Source: JACNJF01 sp050288105 (GTDB lineage: Bacteria > Pseudomonadota > Gammaproteobacteria > GCA-001735895). From it: a DNA stretch of 64,000 nt. The position numbers were made by a program, and so were the translations under genes. The notes beneath the pieces are model-generated. The model did not search any database and was not told where the DNA came from. It saw only the letters and a program-made list of their open reading frames with translations. The stretch's first letter is position 1; each line of letters opens with the position of its first letter. The DNA lies in assembly GCA_050288105.1 (NCBI GenBank), contig JBNKDE010000001.1, positions 62,001-126,000 of the forward strand, given 5' to 3'. Below, piece after piece: positions 9,696 to 18,042 of the stretch.

Positions 9696-10420
9696 TGAAT
9701 GGGCATGCCATGTATGCTGAAGTGGAACGATATGGTAAAGAGAATATCGTTGCGCGGCATGCTGCATTGGTGAAACGAATTGCTTTTCATCTAGTCAATC
9801 GATTACCGGCGCATGTACAGGTAGATGATTTGATTCAGGCGGGTATGCTGGGGTTGCTGGAAGCAGCCAGTAATTTTGATGCCAGCCAGGGTGCCAGTTT
9901 TGAAACCTATGCAGGTATTCGAATTCGCGGCTCTATGCTGGATGAAATAAGAAAACTGGACTGGACACCCCGTTCAGTTCACCGAAAATCGCGTGCTGTG
10001 AGTGAAGCGATTCGAAAAATTGAACATCAAAAGGGGACTGACGCGACTGATCAGGAAATTGCACAGGAGTTGGGCATCTCACTTTCTGAATATCACCAGA
10101 TTTTGATTGATACCAACAGTAGCAGGGTATTCAGTATTGAGGCGTTGCAGGAAGAAAACGATTATCAGGTGCCTGCAGAGAATAATAACTCACCATTCGA
10201 CCACATAAGCGATGATGAGTATCAAAAGCTTTTAGCTGATAGTATTCGCAGTTTGCCAGAAAAAGAGCAGTTGGTGATGTCACTTTATTACCAGGATGAA
10301 TTGAATTTCCGGGAGATCGGTCAGGTACTGGATGTCAGCGAATCGCGAGTTTGTCAGATTCATGGCCAGGCCATGTTGCGTATCAGAAGCAAGATGTCAG
10401 ACTGGATTTCCAGTCGCTGA
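9695..10420 (+). CDS. fliA: Flagellar sigma factor FliA (sigma-28)
   Basis: FliA directs RNA polymerase to late flagellar and chemotaxis promoters. The 241-residue protein has region 2 (VDDLIQAGMLGLLEAASNFD, ARHAALVKRIAFHL) and a region 4 helix-turn-helix (FREIGQVLDVSESRVCQIHG). The start at 9695 is chosen because GAGGTGAG (9681-9688) is a good ribosome binding site. The longer frame to 9533 would lie within flhG. Three intergenic sites in this window (10505, 15431 and 18043 on the other strand) resemble its recognition sequence. Confidence 0.96.
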   Translation: MNGHAMYAEVERYGKENIVARHAALVKRIAFHLVNRLPAHVQVDDLIQAGMLGLLEAASNFDASQGASFETYAGIRIRGSMLDEIRKLDWTPRSVHRKSRAVSEAIRKIEHQKGTDATDQEIAQELGISLSEYHQILIDTNSSRVFSIEALQEENDYQVPAENNNSPFDHISDDEYQKLLADSIRSLPEKEQLVMSLYYQDELNFREIGQVLDVSESRVCQIHGQAMLRIRSKMSDWISSR

Positions 10421-10504
10421 TCCCCATATCCTCTTTCGGGTTAATTCAATAGGTTTATTCTATAATAGCCCTGTGAAGATTTGATTTTATATTATGCTTA
10501 AACA

Positions 10505-10512
10505 GCCGATAA
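10505..10512 (+). promoter_or_regulatory. Putative FliA (sigma-28) -10 element ahead of cheY
   Basis: GCCGATAA here is an exact match to the -10 element of sigma-28 promoters, 54 bp before the cheY start. The upstream element 11 bp away is poor (about 4 of 8 to TAAAGTTT), so the promoter may be weak or assisted. A TATAAT at 10461-10466 could be an additional sigma-70 -10, but I find no good -35 for it. Confidence 0.5.
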
Positions 10513-10565
10513 CGCTTTAAAGCGCATTGTTGGCTTATCTAATGTATGCAATAGGCGGAGGTTGC

Positions 10566-10952
10566 ATGGATAAAAATATGAAGATTCTGATTGTTGATGA
10601 TTTTTCGACCATGCGTCGAATTATCAAGAATCTGTTACGTGATCTGGGCTTTAACGACACCACGGAAGCAGATGATGGTCAGACTGCTTTGCCTCTACTA
10701 CGCTCCGGAAAGTTCGATTTTCTGGTCACTGACTGGAATATGCCTGGAATGGATGGGCTGACGTTATTAAAAACCGTACGCGCGGATGAAAACCTTAAAG
10801 ATATGCCCGTGCTAATGGTAACTGCAGAAGCTAAACGTGAGCAAATCATCGTAGCCGCTCAGGCAGGTGTGAATGGTTATATTGTTAAACCATTCACTGC
10901 AGTGACCCTGAAAGAGAAGATCGAAAAAATATTTGAGAGGTTAGAAGGATGA
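10566..10952 (+). CDS. cheY: Chemotaxis response regulator CheY
   Basis: CheY carries the chemotaxis signal from CheA to FliM. The protein is a single receiver domain of 128 residues. It has the acidic pair D11-D12, the phosphoacceptor D56 (LVTDWNMPG), the conserved Thr in VLMVTAEA, and the Lys in IVKPF. The ATG at 10566 is chosen because GGCGGAGG (10553-10560) precedes it; an upstream in-frame codon at 10527 lacks such a site. Its end overlaps cheZ by four bases (ATGA). Confidence 0.97.
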   Translation: MDKNMKILIVDDFSTMRRIIKNLLRDLGFNDTTEADDGQTALPLLRSGKFDFLVTDWNMPGMDGLTLLKTVRADENLKDMPVLMVTAEAKREQIIVAAQAGVNGYIVKPFTAVTLKEKIEKIFERLEG

Positions 10953-11695
10953 GCAAAGTTGAAAATCCCAATTACCTGACTGAAGAATATTTAGCTCGTC
11001 TCAATGAGTTGGGTAACGCCCTCAACCAAAACAATAATGATGCGGCTAATCGATTAATTGGAGAATTAACCACGCTACGAGAATCTTCCCTGTTTCAGGA
11101 ACTGGGTAAAATCACACGTGAGATTCATGACTCGATTAATGCGTTTAGCGACGACCAACGTGTTGTGGAACTCACAGAAGAAGAGATACCGGACGCAAAG
11201 GAGCGATTGAACTACATTGTTACCAAAACTGAGCAGGCAGCGCATAGAACAATGACTGGCGCGGAAGCGGCGATGGAAGTGATCGATGAGTTTAATGAAT
11301 CCGCAACAGAAATACAGCAGCGCTGGAAGGAATTCCGTACCAGTAAGTTATCCAAGTCTGATTTTTTAACTTTAAGCGACGATATTGATTCATTTTTATC
11401 CTCAATCCGTCCAGAGAGCGATAAAGTCAGGGCAAAAATGACCGATATTATGATGGCTCAGGATTATCAGGATTTGACCGGGCAGATGATTAAACAAGTG
11501 ATTAGTATGGTACAGGAGGTAGAAGAGAAGCTGGTTCGGCTGGTGGCAATTTCGGGAGCAAAACTGAGTACCTCGGAGCAAAAGCATGTCGATGGCAGCA
11601 TGGCGCATGGGCCTCAGTTACCTAACGCGAATAAAGCAGAAGTCGCTACCAGTCAGGATGAGGTAGATGATTTACTGGCCAGTTTGGGGTTTTAG
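10949..11695 (+). CDS. cheZ: CheY-P phosphatase CheZ
   Basis: CheZ dephosphorylates CheY-P. The 248-residue helical protein contains the catalytic segment QDYQDLTGQMIK, with the Asp and Gln of the family. It ends in a CheY-binding peptide SQDEVDDLLASLGF joined by a flexible linker. That tail resembles the FliM docking peptide. It is translationally coupled to cheY. Confidence 0.96.
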   Translation: MSKVENPNYLTEEYLARLNELGNALNQNNNDAANRLIGELTTLRESSLFQELGKITREIHDSINAFSDDQRVVELTEEEIPDAKERLNYIVTKTEQAAHRTMTGAEAAMEVIDEFNESATEIQQRWKEFRTSKLSKSDFLTLSDDIDSFLSSIRPESDKVRAKMTDIMMAQDYQDLTGQMIKQVISMVQEVEEKLVRLVAISGAKLSTSEQKHVDGSMAHGPQLPNANKAEVATSQDEVDDLLASLGF

Positions 11696-11745
11696 TAATT
11701 GTCGGGTGATTTTCATCAGATTTTAAGTATTAGACGGGTAAGCCG

Positions 11746-13860
11746 ATGGCAATCGATTTAGAAGACGACATCTTGCAGGATTTCCTGGTAGAAGCAGGCG
11801 AAATACTGGAAGGGTTAAATGAACAATTAGTCGATCTTGAACAGTCGCCGGATGATTCAGATCTGCTAAATGCTATTTTTCGTGGTTTTCATACGATTAA
11901 AGGTGGTGGTAGCTTTCTTTCCCTGACCAACCTGGTTGAGATATGCCATAAATCAGAAGACGTTTTTAATCTTTTACGTAATCATGAGATTAGTCTTAAC
12001 GCGGATATGATGGATGCGTTCCTGCGCGTGCTGGATGAAGCCAATAGCATGTTCGAGCAGATTAAATCCGGGGAAGATCCCTCGCCGGCAGATCCTGAAT
12101 TACTGAAAGAGCTGGTAACCATGCAGAACCCTGCTGCTGTAGCGGAAGCCCCTGTAGAAGCGGAACCTGAGCCTGAAGAAGAGGCGACGGTTGCAGAAGC
12201 GAAAAATGAAACGCCTGCAGTTTCAGCACAGCAGGCTGAAGCAGCAGCAAACGAATTTGTATCTGGCAAGGATGAAATCACTGATGAAGAGTTTGAGCAT
12301 CTGCTGGATGCCCTACATGGTTCGGGTGCTCCACCAAAAGCGGTAGAGATCGCGAAACCAGCTGCCGTCGATAAGGCTGCTGACAGTGACGAAATTACCG
12401 ATGATGAATTTGAAGCACTGCTTGATGAGTTACATGGGAAGGGTGCCGGGCCTACCGGTGCTAATGCCAGGAAACCGGTTGCGAAAGCAGCTGAGAAAGG
12501 CATAAAAGCTGACGACGACAAGATCACCGATGAAGAGTTTGAATCTTTGCTGGATGAAATGCACGGCAAAGGCAAAGGCCCTACCTCGGCATCTGCCCAG
12601 AAGCCCGCGCAGAGTGCGCCCGCGGCTGAGAAAAAACCAGCGGCCGCCGCTAAGCCAGCAGCTGCGGCAGTTAAAAAGGAGAGCTCTGCTCCCAAGGGTG
12701 AAACAACTGTTCGTGTAGATACCGCTCGCCTGGACGATATTATGAACCTGGTTGGAGAGCTGGTTCTGACGCGTAATCGTCTGAATACGCTACGTCAGAC
12801 ATTTGACGATGAACGCGTACATAAGGCTATTTCCAGCCTGGATGTAGTAACCGCTGACCTGCAGACTGCCGTGATGAAAACGCGTATGCAGCCGGTAAAA
12901 AAGGTTTTCGGGCGCTTTCCCAGGGTTGTTCGTGATTTAGCACGCAGCTTGAAGAAAGAGGTTTCTCTGGAGCTTGAGGGTGAAGAAACCGACCTGGATA
13001 AAAATCTTGTTGAAGCGCTCGCCGACCCACTGGTGCATCTGGTACGTAACTCAGTTGACCATGGTGTAGAAACGCCGGAAATTAGAGAGAAAGCTGGCAA
13101 GCCCCGACAGGGCGTTGTGGTGCTGTCTGCGCAACAGGAAGGCGACCATATTCTGCTGTCTATCCGCGACGATGGTGCAGGTATGGATCCGGAAGTTTTA
13201 CGCAGTAAAGTCATCGAGAAAGGCCTGATGGATGCAGAAGCAGCATCGCGTCTGGATGATAAGGGGTGTTTTGACCTGATTTTTATGCCCGGCCTGTCGA
13301 CCAAAGAGCAAATCTCCGATGTGTCGGGGCGTGGTGTAGGTATGGATGTGGTCAAAACCAAGATTTCACAGCTTAATGGAACCATCGACATTGAATCCGA
13401 ACTCGGAAAAGGAACCGAGTTACGTATCAAGGTTCCATTGACACTGGCGATATTGCCTACGCTGATGGTTCAGCTGGGTACCCGTAAATTTGCGCTGCCG
13501 TTGTCTATCGTGAACGAGATTTTCGAATTGAGTTCCAAGAAGGTTAACGTGGTCGACGGCAGGGAAGTGGTGCTCAATCGTGGTAAGGCCCCGCCTATGT
13601 TTTATCTGCGCAAATGGTTATTAAACGGAAAGGAAGCGGGCCAGAAGTTTGATGGTGACCCTCATGTTATTATGGTTCAGGTCGGTAACACTTCCGTGGG
13701 TTTCGTTGTAGATCAGGTCATTGGCCAGGAAGAGGTAGTAATAAAACCACTGGGCAAGATGCTACAGGGGCTGCCGGGCATGGCGGGCTCCACCATCACG
13801 GGTGATGGCAATATTGCTATTATTCTGGATGTACCAGGGTTACTTAAGGCATATACTTGA
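11746..13860 (+). CDS. cheA: Chemotaxis histidine kinase CheA
   Basis: CheA phosphorylates CheY in response to receptor arrays. The 704-residue protein begins with the P1 Hpt domain (H49 in FHTIKGGGSFL). The usual folded P2 domain is not evident; a long Ala/Pro/Glu-rich linker holds three near-identical acidic motifs (residues 176-276). Dimerization P3 starts near 322 (VRVDTARLDDIMNLVGELV). The P4 kinase domain shows LVRNSVDHGVE, IRDDGAGMD and SGRGVGMDVV, and a CheW-like P5 domain closes the protein. No cheB follows, unlike in Pseudomonas; parC starts 50 bp downstream. Confidence 0.97.
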   Translation: MAIDLEDDILQDFLVEAGEILEGLNEQLVDLEQSPDDSDLLNAIFRGFHTIKGGGSFLSLTNLVEICHKSEDVFNLLRNHEISLNADMMDAFLRVLDEANSMFEQIKSGEDPSPADPELLKELVTMQNPAAVAEAPVEAEPEPEEEATVAEAKNETPAVSAQQAEAAANEFVSGKDEITDEEFEHLLDALHGSGAPPKAVEIAKPAAVDKAADSDEITDDEFEALLDELHGKGAGPTGANARKPVAKAAEKGIKADDDKITDEEFESLLDEMHGKGKGPTSASAQKPAQSAPAAEKKPAAAAKPAAAAVKKESSAPKGETTVRVDTARLDDIMNLVGELVLTRNRLNTLRQTFDDERVHKAISSLDVVTADLQTAVMKTRMQPVKKVFGRFPRVVRDLARSLKKEVSLELEGEETDLDKNLVEALADPLVHLVRNSVDHGVETPEIREKAGKPRQGVVVLSAQQEGDHILLSIRDDGAGMDPEVLRSKVIEKGLMDAEAASRLDDKGCFDLIFMPGLSTKEQISDVSGRGVGMDVVKTKISQLNGTIDIESELGKGTELRIKVPLTLAILPTLMVQLGTRKFALPLSIVNEIFELSSKKVNVVDGREVVLNRGKAPPMFYLRKWLLNGKEAGQKFDGDPHVIMVQVGNTSVGFVVDQVIGQEEVVIKPLGKMLQGLPGMAGSTITGDGNIAIILDVPGLLKAYT
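12271..12573 (+). repeat. Three tandem motif repeats in the CheA P1-P3 linker
   Basis: CheA residues 176-194, 215-233 and about 258-276 repeat one pattern: [DK]-x-ITD-[ED]-EF-E-x-LLD-x-[LM]HG-[SK]-G. The copies are spaced 39 and 43 residues apart and separated by Ala/Pro/Lys linkers. The core (EEFExLL) resembles FliM residues DEVDALL and CheZ DEVDDLL, both known classes of CheY-binding peptide. I infer that the repeats replace the P2 domain as CheY docking sites. Confidence 0.7.
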
Positions 13861-13909
13861 GATTGATGTAGATTAATTTAACAAATGGTCAGCAAACTTT
13901 ATTTTCATT

Positions 13910-14719
13910 ATGAAAACCTGGGCAAGTATCAATCAAAAAGGCGGTGTAGGGAAGACGACTTCAGTCGTCAGCCTCGCAGGCCATTTGGCGAATACTGGCA
14001 AGCGTAATCTGCTTGTTGATCTTGATCCGCATGGTTCGCTGACCAGTTATATGGGCTATAACCCGGATGAAATTGAGGCCGGGATCTATTCGCTGTTTGC
14101 CAATCCTACCACCAGTCCGGCAGAAATTGCGCGCATGCTGCTTCCTACAAAAATCAAGAATACCTATCTGTTTGCTGCATCAACGGCGCTGGCGACGCTG
14201 GATCGTCAGATCGGTTCCAGCCAGGGGGCTGGTAAGGGACTGGTTGTGGCTAGAGCGATTCAGGCGGTTGCAGACAAGTTTGCGTTCTGTTTAATTGATT
14301 GCCCACCAATGCTGGGGATCCTGATGATTAATGCCCTGGCGGCCTGTGATCAGGTACTGATTCCTGCACAGACCGACTACCTGTCGTTGAAAGGTCTGGA
14401 GCGCATGATGCATACACTGAAGATGGTGGAAAAATCATTACATAAAAAAACGCCTTATATGATTATTCCAACGATGTTTGATCAACGTACTCGAGCCTCC
14501 GTCGATGCTCTGCAACAAATGAAAGAAACCTATCGTTTCAATGTCTGGGGGTCCGTGATCCCGATAGATACACGTTTCAGGGATGCCAGCAAGCTTGGCT
14601 TGCCGTTACCCACTATGGCTCCCTATTCACGGGGTTCCCTGTCTTACAAGAAACTGCTGGACTTCCTGCTAGGAATTCAGGAACGCCATGATGAAGAAAA
14701 AAGACAACAATCTGCTTAA
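13910..14719 (+). CDS. parC: ParA-like ATPase ParC, polar positioning of chemotaxis arrays
   Basis: This ParA/MinD-family ATPase of 269 residues has the deviant Walker A KGGVGKTTS at residues about 10-18, DLDPHGSLTSYMG after it, and a switch II region CLIDCPPMLG. Located between cheA and a CheW-like ParP gene, it fits ParC, which recruits chemotaxis arrays to the old pole in Vibrio and Pseudomonas. A chromosome-partition ParA is less likely because there is no parB and the context is chemotaxis. The end overlaps parP by 32 bp. Confidence 0.85.
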   Translation: MKTWASINQKGGVGKTTSVVSLAGHLANTGKRNLLVDLDPHGSLTSYMGYNPDEIEAGIYSLFANPTTSPAEIARMLLPTKIKNTYLFAASTALATLDRQIGSSQGAGKGLVVARAIQAVADKFAFCLIDCPPMLGILMINALAACDQVLIPAQTDYLSLKGLERMMHTLKMVEKSLHKKTPYMIIPTMFDQRTRASVDALQQMKETYRFNVWGSVIPIDTRFRDASKLGLPLPTMAPYSRGSLSYKKLLDFLLGIQERHDEEKRQQSA

Positions 14720-15368
14720 TCCAGAACAGGCTGTAGAAAGCTACCTGGATACCCTGTTGCAGGAAGTTTCGGAGCAACAGGTGAAGGCTGAGCCATTGGC
14801 GCTAAAAGATAATATTGTTCTGCTGCCTGAATTAGAAATCCCGGATATTGTCGATCAAAAAGAGCCGGTACCTGAACCTGAGCCCATTCAGGAGTCTGAA
14901 CCTGAAGCGGTACAGGCGCATGCACGCCAGCAGGATTTTACTTACCCAATACAGTGTCTGATGTTTAAGGTGGCTGGAACTCAATTATCAGTGCCACTGA
15001 TTGAGATGGGTAGTGTCCTGCCGTGGACCGATAAGATGACCCAGATGCCCAGCTCCCAGTCCTGGTCGTTGGGGGTATTACAGCATCGCGGGCGTAACAT
15101 CCGGGTAGTGGATACAGCCGGGCTGCTCAAAATAAGAAGTCGGACTGCAACGGGTGACGCTAAACATATTCTCGTGTTCGGAGATGGAGACTGGGCTCTA
15201 AGTTGTGACTTTCTGGGTGAAGTGGTAAAGGTGGAATCGGACGATATTCAGTGGAGTGGCCCCAAAAGCACCGGTTTAAGCATGGGTACAATCAAAGGGA
15301 CATTGGCGCAATTGCTCGATCCTGTGAAAATAATGAGGCATCTTGAAACGATTACCCTGACTGATTGA
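14688..15368 (+). CDS. parP: CheW-like array partner protein ParP
   Basis: The 226-residue protein has an acidic, Pro/Glu-rich N-terminal 80 residues and a C-terminal CheW-type domain (from about 83: TYPIQCLMFKVAGTQLSVP; LGVLQHRGRNIRVVD). In Vibrio/Pseudomonas clusters the same position is held by ParP, which links ParC to CheA and prevents array dissociation. The start could be ATG 14688 or 14691; both lie inside the end of parC. A plain second CheW is the alternative, but the long N-terminal extension and the neighbour favour ParP. Confidence 0.8.
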   Translation: MMKKKDNNLLNPEQAVESYLDTLLQEVSEQQVKAEPLALKDNIVLLPELEIPDIVDQKEPVPEPEPIQESEPEAVQAHARQQDFTYPIQCLMFKVAGTQLSVPLIEMGSVLPWTDKMTQMPSSQSWSLGVLQHRGRNIRVVDTAGLLKIRSRTATGDAKHILVFGDGDWALSCDFLGEVVKVESDDIQWSGPKSTGLSMGTIKGTLAQLLDPVKIMRHLETITLTD

Positions 15369-15430
15369 GGTAATTTGTTGATAATCTGTTATACATTAAA
15401 TATTAGATAAACGGTTTTCTTAGAGATTAC

Positions 15431-15457
15431 TTAATTTACTGGATATATTGCCGATAA
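15431..15457 (+). promoter_or_regulatory. Putative FliA (sigma-28) promoter of cheW
   Basis: TTAATTTA (15431-15438), 11 bp, then an exact GCCGATAA (15450-15457). The -35 part matches TAAAGTTT at 5 of 8 positions and the spacing is exactly that of the FliA consensus. It lies 34 bp before the cheW start in a 123-bp intergenic gap, so cheW probably has its own late flagellar promoter. Confidence 0.65.
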
Positions 15458-15491
15458 GATATCCATAACTACTTATTTTTGGAGGCTTCAA

Positions 15492-15962
15492 ATGTCAGAT
15501 TCTCAGAATGATTCATCTTCACTACAGTGTGTGACTTTTACGCTGGAAGATGAAACCTACGGCATGAATGTCATGCAGGTACAGGAAGTTTTACGAGAAG
15601 TTGAAGTTGCTCCCGTACCTGGCGCGCCGGATTATGTACTGGGGATCATCAATTTACGTGGAAACGTAGTTTCAGTAATCGACGCGCGTACTCGCTTTGG
15701 ATTACAGCCTAAGGCTAGTGATGAAATGTCCCGCATCATCGTTATCGAGGCACAACAGCAAATCCTGGGTATTCTGGTTGATAGTGTTGCCGAAGTCGTG
15801 GACATCGACCGCGACGAGATTGATACTGCACCAAACGTGGGTAATGCCGAAACCTCCAAGTATATTGATGGTGTAGTCAGCCGAGGTGAAAAGTTATTGA
15901 TCCTGGTCGATCTGAATAAACTGCTCTCACAAACAGAAATGGGGCAGATTACGGGTTTTTAA
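15492..15962 (+). CDS. cheW: Chemotaxis coupling protein CheW
   Basis: CheW bridges chemoreceptors and CheA. The 156-residue protein is essentially one CheW domain (CVTFTLEDETYGMNVMQVQE, PDYVLGIINLRGNVVSVIDAR, LGILVDSVAEVVDI). The ATG at 15492 has a clear GGAGG ribosome binding site at 15481-15485. It is preceded by its own FliA-like promoter and followed 13 bp later by a small basic protein gene. Confidence 0.95.
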   Translation: MSDSQNDSSSLQCVTFTLEDETYGMNVMQVQEVLREVEVAPVPGAPDYVLGIINLRGNVVSVIDARTRFGLQPKASDEMSRIIVIEAQQQILGILVDSVAEVVDIDRDEIDTAPNVGNAETSKYIDGVVSRGEKLLILVDLNKLLSQTEMGQITGF

Positions 15963-15975
15963 ACGTGGATTCTCA

Positions 15976-16134
15976 ATGGCTGACCAAAACATCAAACCGC
16001 TGTATCCAGTAGCACCATCGGTGGATACACTGAAAAAGAAAAAGTCACCGCCCAAAAATGTGCCTGCGTCGGGGGCAGGTCAGCCCAAAAAAGATCAGCA
16101 GTCCAAGAAAGGTATTATCGATACCTACGCCTGA
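15976..16134 (+). CDS. Small basic Pro/Lys-rich protein downstream of cheW
   Basis: A 52-residue frame starts 13 bp after cheW and runs to TGA at 16132-16134. It begins MADQNIKPLYPVAPSVD, has a stretch rich in Lys, Pro and Gln, and ends KKGIIDTYA. It has no membrane segment and looks largely disordered. Position and coupling to cheW suggest a flagellar or chemotaxis accessory role. I cannot assign a family. Start and stop are supported by the lack of overlap and by the clean fit between cheW and the convergent gene. Confidence 0.6.
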   Translation: MADQNIKPLYPVAPSVDTLKKKKSPPKNVPASGAGQPKKDQQSKKGIIDTYA

Positions 16135-16153
16135 TTTAAGGTTTTGTTTCACT

Positions 16154-16447
16154 TTAAAGCTTATCCATGAAGTCCTTATGTTTGCCGGATAAGCGATAGG
16201 CAAAACTTAACACCTCTGCGATAACGACATAAAGTGACTGCGGAATATGGTCTCCCAGATCGAGTTGATCCAGTAGTGCCGATAGCTCCTTATCTTCGTA
16301 AACCGGAATATTCTCAGCTTCAGCGACGCGCAAAATTTCTTCAGCAATGTCCTGGTGCCCTTTGGCAGTAACGATTGGGGCTTGCTCCCCATCGTATTCC
16401 AGCGCTATTGCGAACTTTGGTGCGTTTTCATTTTTAGGCTTATTCAT
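16154..16447 (-). CDS. FlhB-like protein, cytoplasmic-domain homologue (EscU/YscU-type)
   Basis: The 97-residue protein resembles the C-terminal cytoplasmic part of FlhB beyond the cleavage site: FAIALEYDGEQAPIVTAKG, then IAEEILRVAEAENIPVYED, LSALLDQLDLGDHIP and a final VVIAEVLSFAYRL helix. It lacks membrane helices and the NPTH cleavage motif, so it corresponds to a free FlhB C-domain (FlhX/FhlB type). It overlaps the upstream fliK-like gene by four bases, as expected for a partner of FliK in the export switch. It converges on the cheW transcript with a 19-bp gap. Confidence 0.85.
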   Translation of the reverse strand: MNKPKNENAPKFAIALEYDGEQAPIVTAKGHQDIAEEILRVAEAENIPVYEDKELSALLDQLDLGDHIPQSLYVVIAEVLSFAYRLSGKHKDFMDKL

Positions 16448-17910
16448 GCTTCCAGGTCCAGCAGGTTATCACTGTTGTATTGATTCTGTTTTAGCGGTTC
16501 TGGCGCTATGCCATTGAAACAGTCAAATAGACCTAATTCGAATCCCGCCTTTTTTAACTGATTTTTAAACTGATCCATATGCGTATCAATCAAGTTTTTG
16601 GTGCTGCTTTGCTGTGCCCAGAAGTTTGCTGAAATCTTCTGATCCTGCAGCAGAACTCGCGTTGTTATCATGCCTAGTAAACCGAATTCAAACGAGAGTT
16701 CTATCTCCCAGCTGGACTCGGGTACGTCAGATCTGGGCTTGTTTTTTTGCCTGATGCTCAGCTTCAGGTTCTGGTGTTCCTGATCTACCTGTAACGGTAT
16801 ATTGAGAAACAGGTTCAGTGGTTGTTGCTGTTCAAGCTGTAAACGCGTGCTGCTCTGCTGTGTGAGCAACTGGTTCAGGGTTTGTTCAACTTGCTGCATG
16901 AGCTCCAGGCGCAGTGTGTTGCTTAGCTCGATAACTGGCCTTTCCTGCTGCCCAGTGTTTACTGGTGTTGACATGGATCGATGCAAAACTTCACGCACCA
17001 GTGTGCGAAAATCTTCGGGTGACTGCTTCAGTTCAGTCAGCAACTGTTGCAACTGCTGCCCCAAATGATTCTGATTGCCCGGCATTTCGGTTTTAATTAA
17101 TGACAGGTAGCTAAACAGCTGTTGCAGGGCCTGGGGTTTTATATTCTGCGCGGCGACCAGCGGCCTGGCGAGGCTTAACAAAATCTCATTCATTTTCCTG
17201 CTCGGGGGCAGGTAGCTCGGCGGGGGGTTAGGCTGTGAGGTCTTGACCGGTTCGCTGTGCTGTACTAACTCGGCATGTTTGATATTAGCTCGATCAATCA
17301 GCACCGTGCTGCTGGACCCTGTGAGGTCTCTAGCCATTGCTTGCAGGCTGGATAGATTATATTGCTGTCCCAGCTGCAGGGTGCGTGGCATCAGGCTGGA
17401 TAGTGCCGCTTTTAAAACCGTTTGTGGCTGTAATCTAATTAACTGCAACTGGTTTTTTCCTGCCTCTTTCAATAACAGGGTTTCACCGGTTTGTAGTCCG
17501 GGCTGGCGATTTATCTGGATTACCTGGTTGTTTATTTTTAACAGCGTATGCTGGTTATTTTGGGAAACTACCCTGGCTGACAAAAGCGCGGAGTTGGTAT
17601 TCTGTAGCAATGCCTTAAATGGTGTCTTATCGAGCGTAATCAGGCGAGCGATATGCTGTTCAATTTTAAGCGTCGGTTGGGGTTTTAACGCGGTCAGTCG
17701 GGCCAGGATTTCATCTCCAGCTTTTAGCTGTTCCGGTGCTTTTCCGGTGATGTTGCCGAAAGCAGTATCCAGCAATACCTGATTGCCGGTTTGCTTGACG
17801 ACAATCGCCCTGAAAAGCCCGACCTGCTGCAGGTTCTGCAGAATACTGAGCACTCTGGCTGAACGGGCATCCAGCTGAACACTGGGCAAATGAGAGTTGA
17901 TCGGTTGCAT
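16444..17910 (-). CDS. fliK: FliK-like flagellar hook-length control protein
   Basis: The 488-residue protein is rich in Gln, Leu and Ser through most of its length. It has a C-terminal Flg_hook-type domain at about 370-475 (LFLNIPLQVDQEHQNLKLS, WEIELSFEFGLLGMITTRV, FKNQLKKAGFELGLFD). FliK measures hook length and triggers the FlhB specificity switch. The match is to the domain and overall make-up; sequence similarity in the N-terminal part is weak for the family. It could be a FliK paralogue rather than the only hook-length protein. A FliA-like promoter lies at 18043-18069. Confidence 0.8.
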   Translation of the reverse strand: MQPINSHLPSVQLDARSARVLSILQNLQQVGLFRAIVVKQTGNQVLLDTAFGNITGKAPEQLKAGDEILARLTALKPQPTLKIEQHIARLITLDKTPFKALLQNTNSALLSARVVSQNNQHTLLKINNQVIQINRQPGLQTGETLLLKEAGKNQLQLIRLQPQTVLKAALSSLMPRTLQLGQQYNLSSLQAMARDLTGSSSTVLIDRANIKHAELVQHSEPVKTSQPNPPPSYLPPSRKMNEILLSLARPLVAAQNIKPQALQQLFSYLSLIKTEMPGNQNHLGQQLQQLLTELKQSPEDFRTLVREVLHRSMSTPVNTGQQERPVIELSNTLRLELMQQVEQTLNQLLTQQSSTRLQLEQQQPLNLFLNIPLQVDQEHQNLKLSIRQKNKPRSDVPESSWEIELSFEFGLLGMITTRVLLQDQKISANFWAQQSSTKNLIDTHMDQFKNQLKKAGFELGLFDCFNGIAPEPLKQNQYNSDNLLDLEA

Positions 17911-18042
17911 AAGGCAAAATATATCCGCGTTGGGTCAATGGCTGCCACCAGAATACGTTCGACAAAGTATATGCGATTAATTTAATCAGCTGATTGTATA
18001 TAAATGGCAGCTTCTTCAGCTGTATATTTGACACATTACAGG

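Noticed and set aside
11982..12695. Long - strand reading frame opposite cheA
   Set aside because: It mirrors the Ala/Glu/Lys-rich cheA linker, is Ser/Ala-rich of low complexity, and has no ribosome binding site or recognisable domain.
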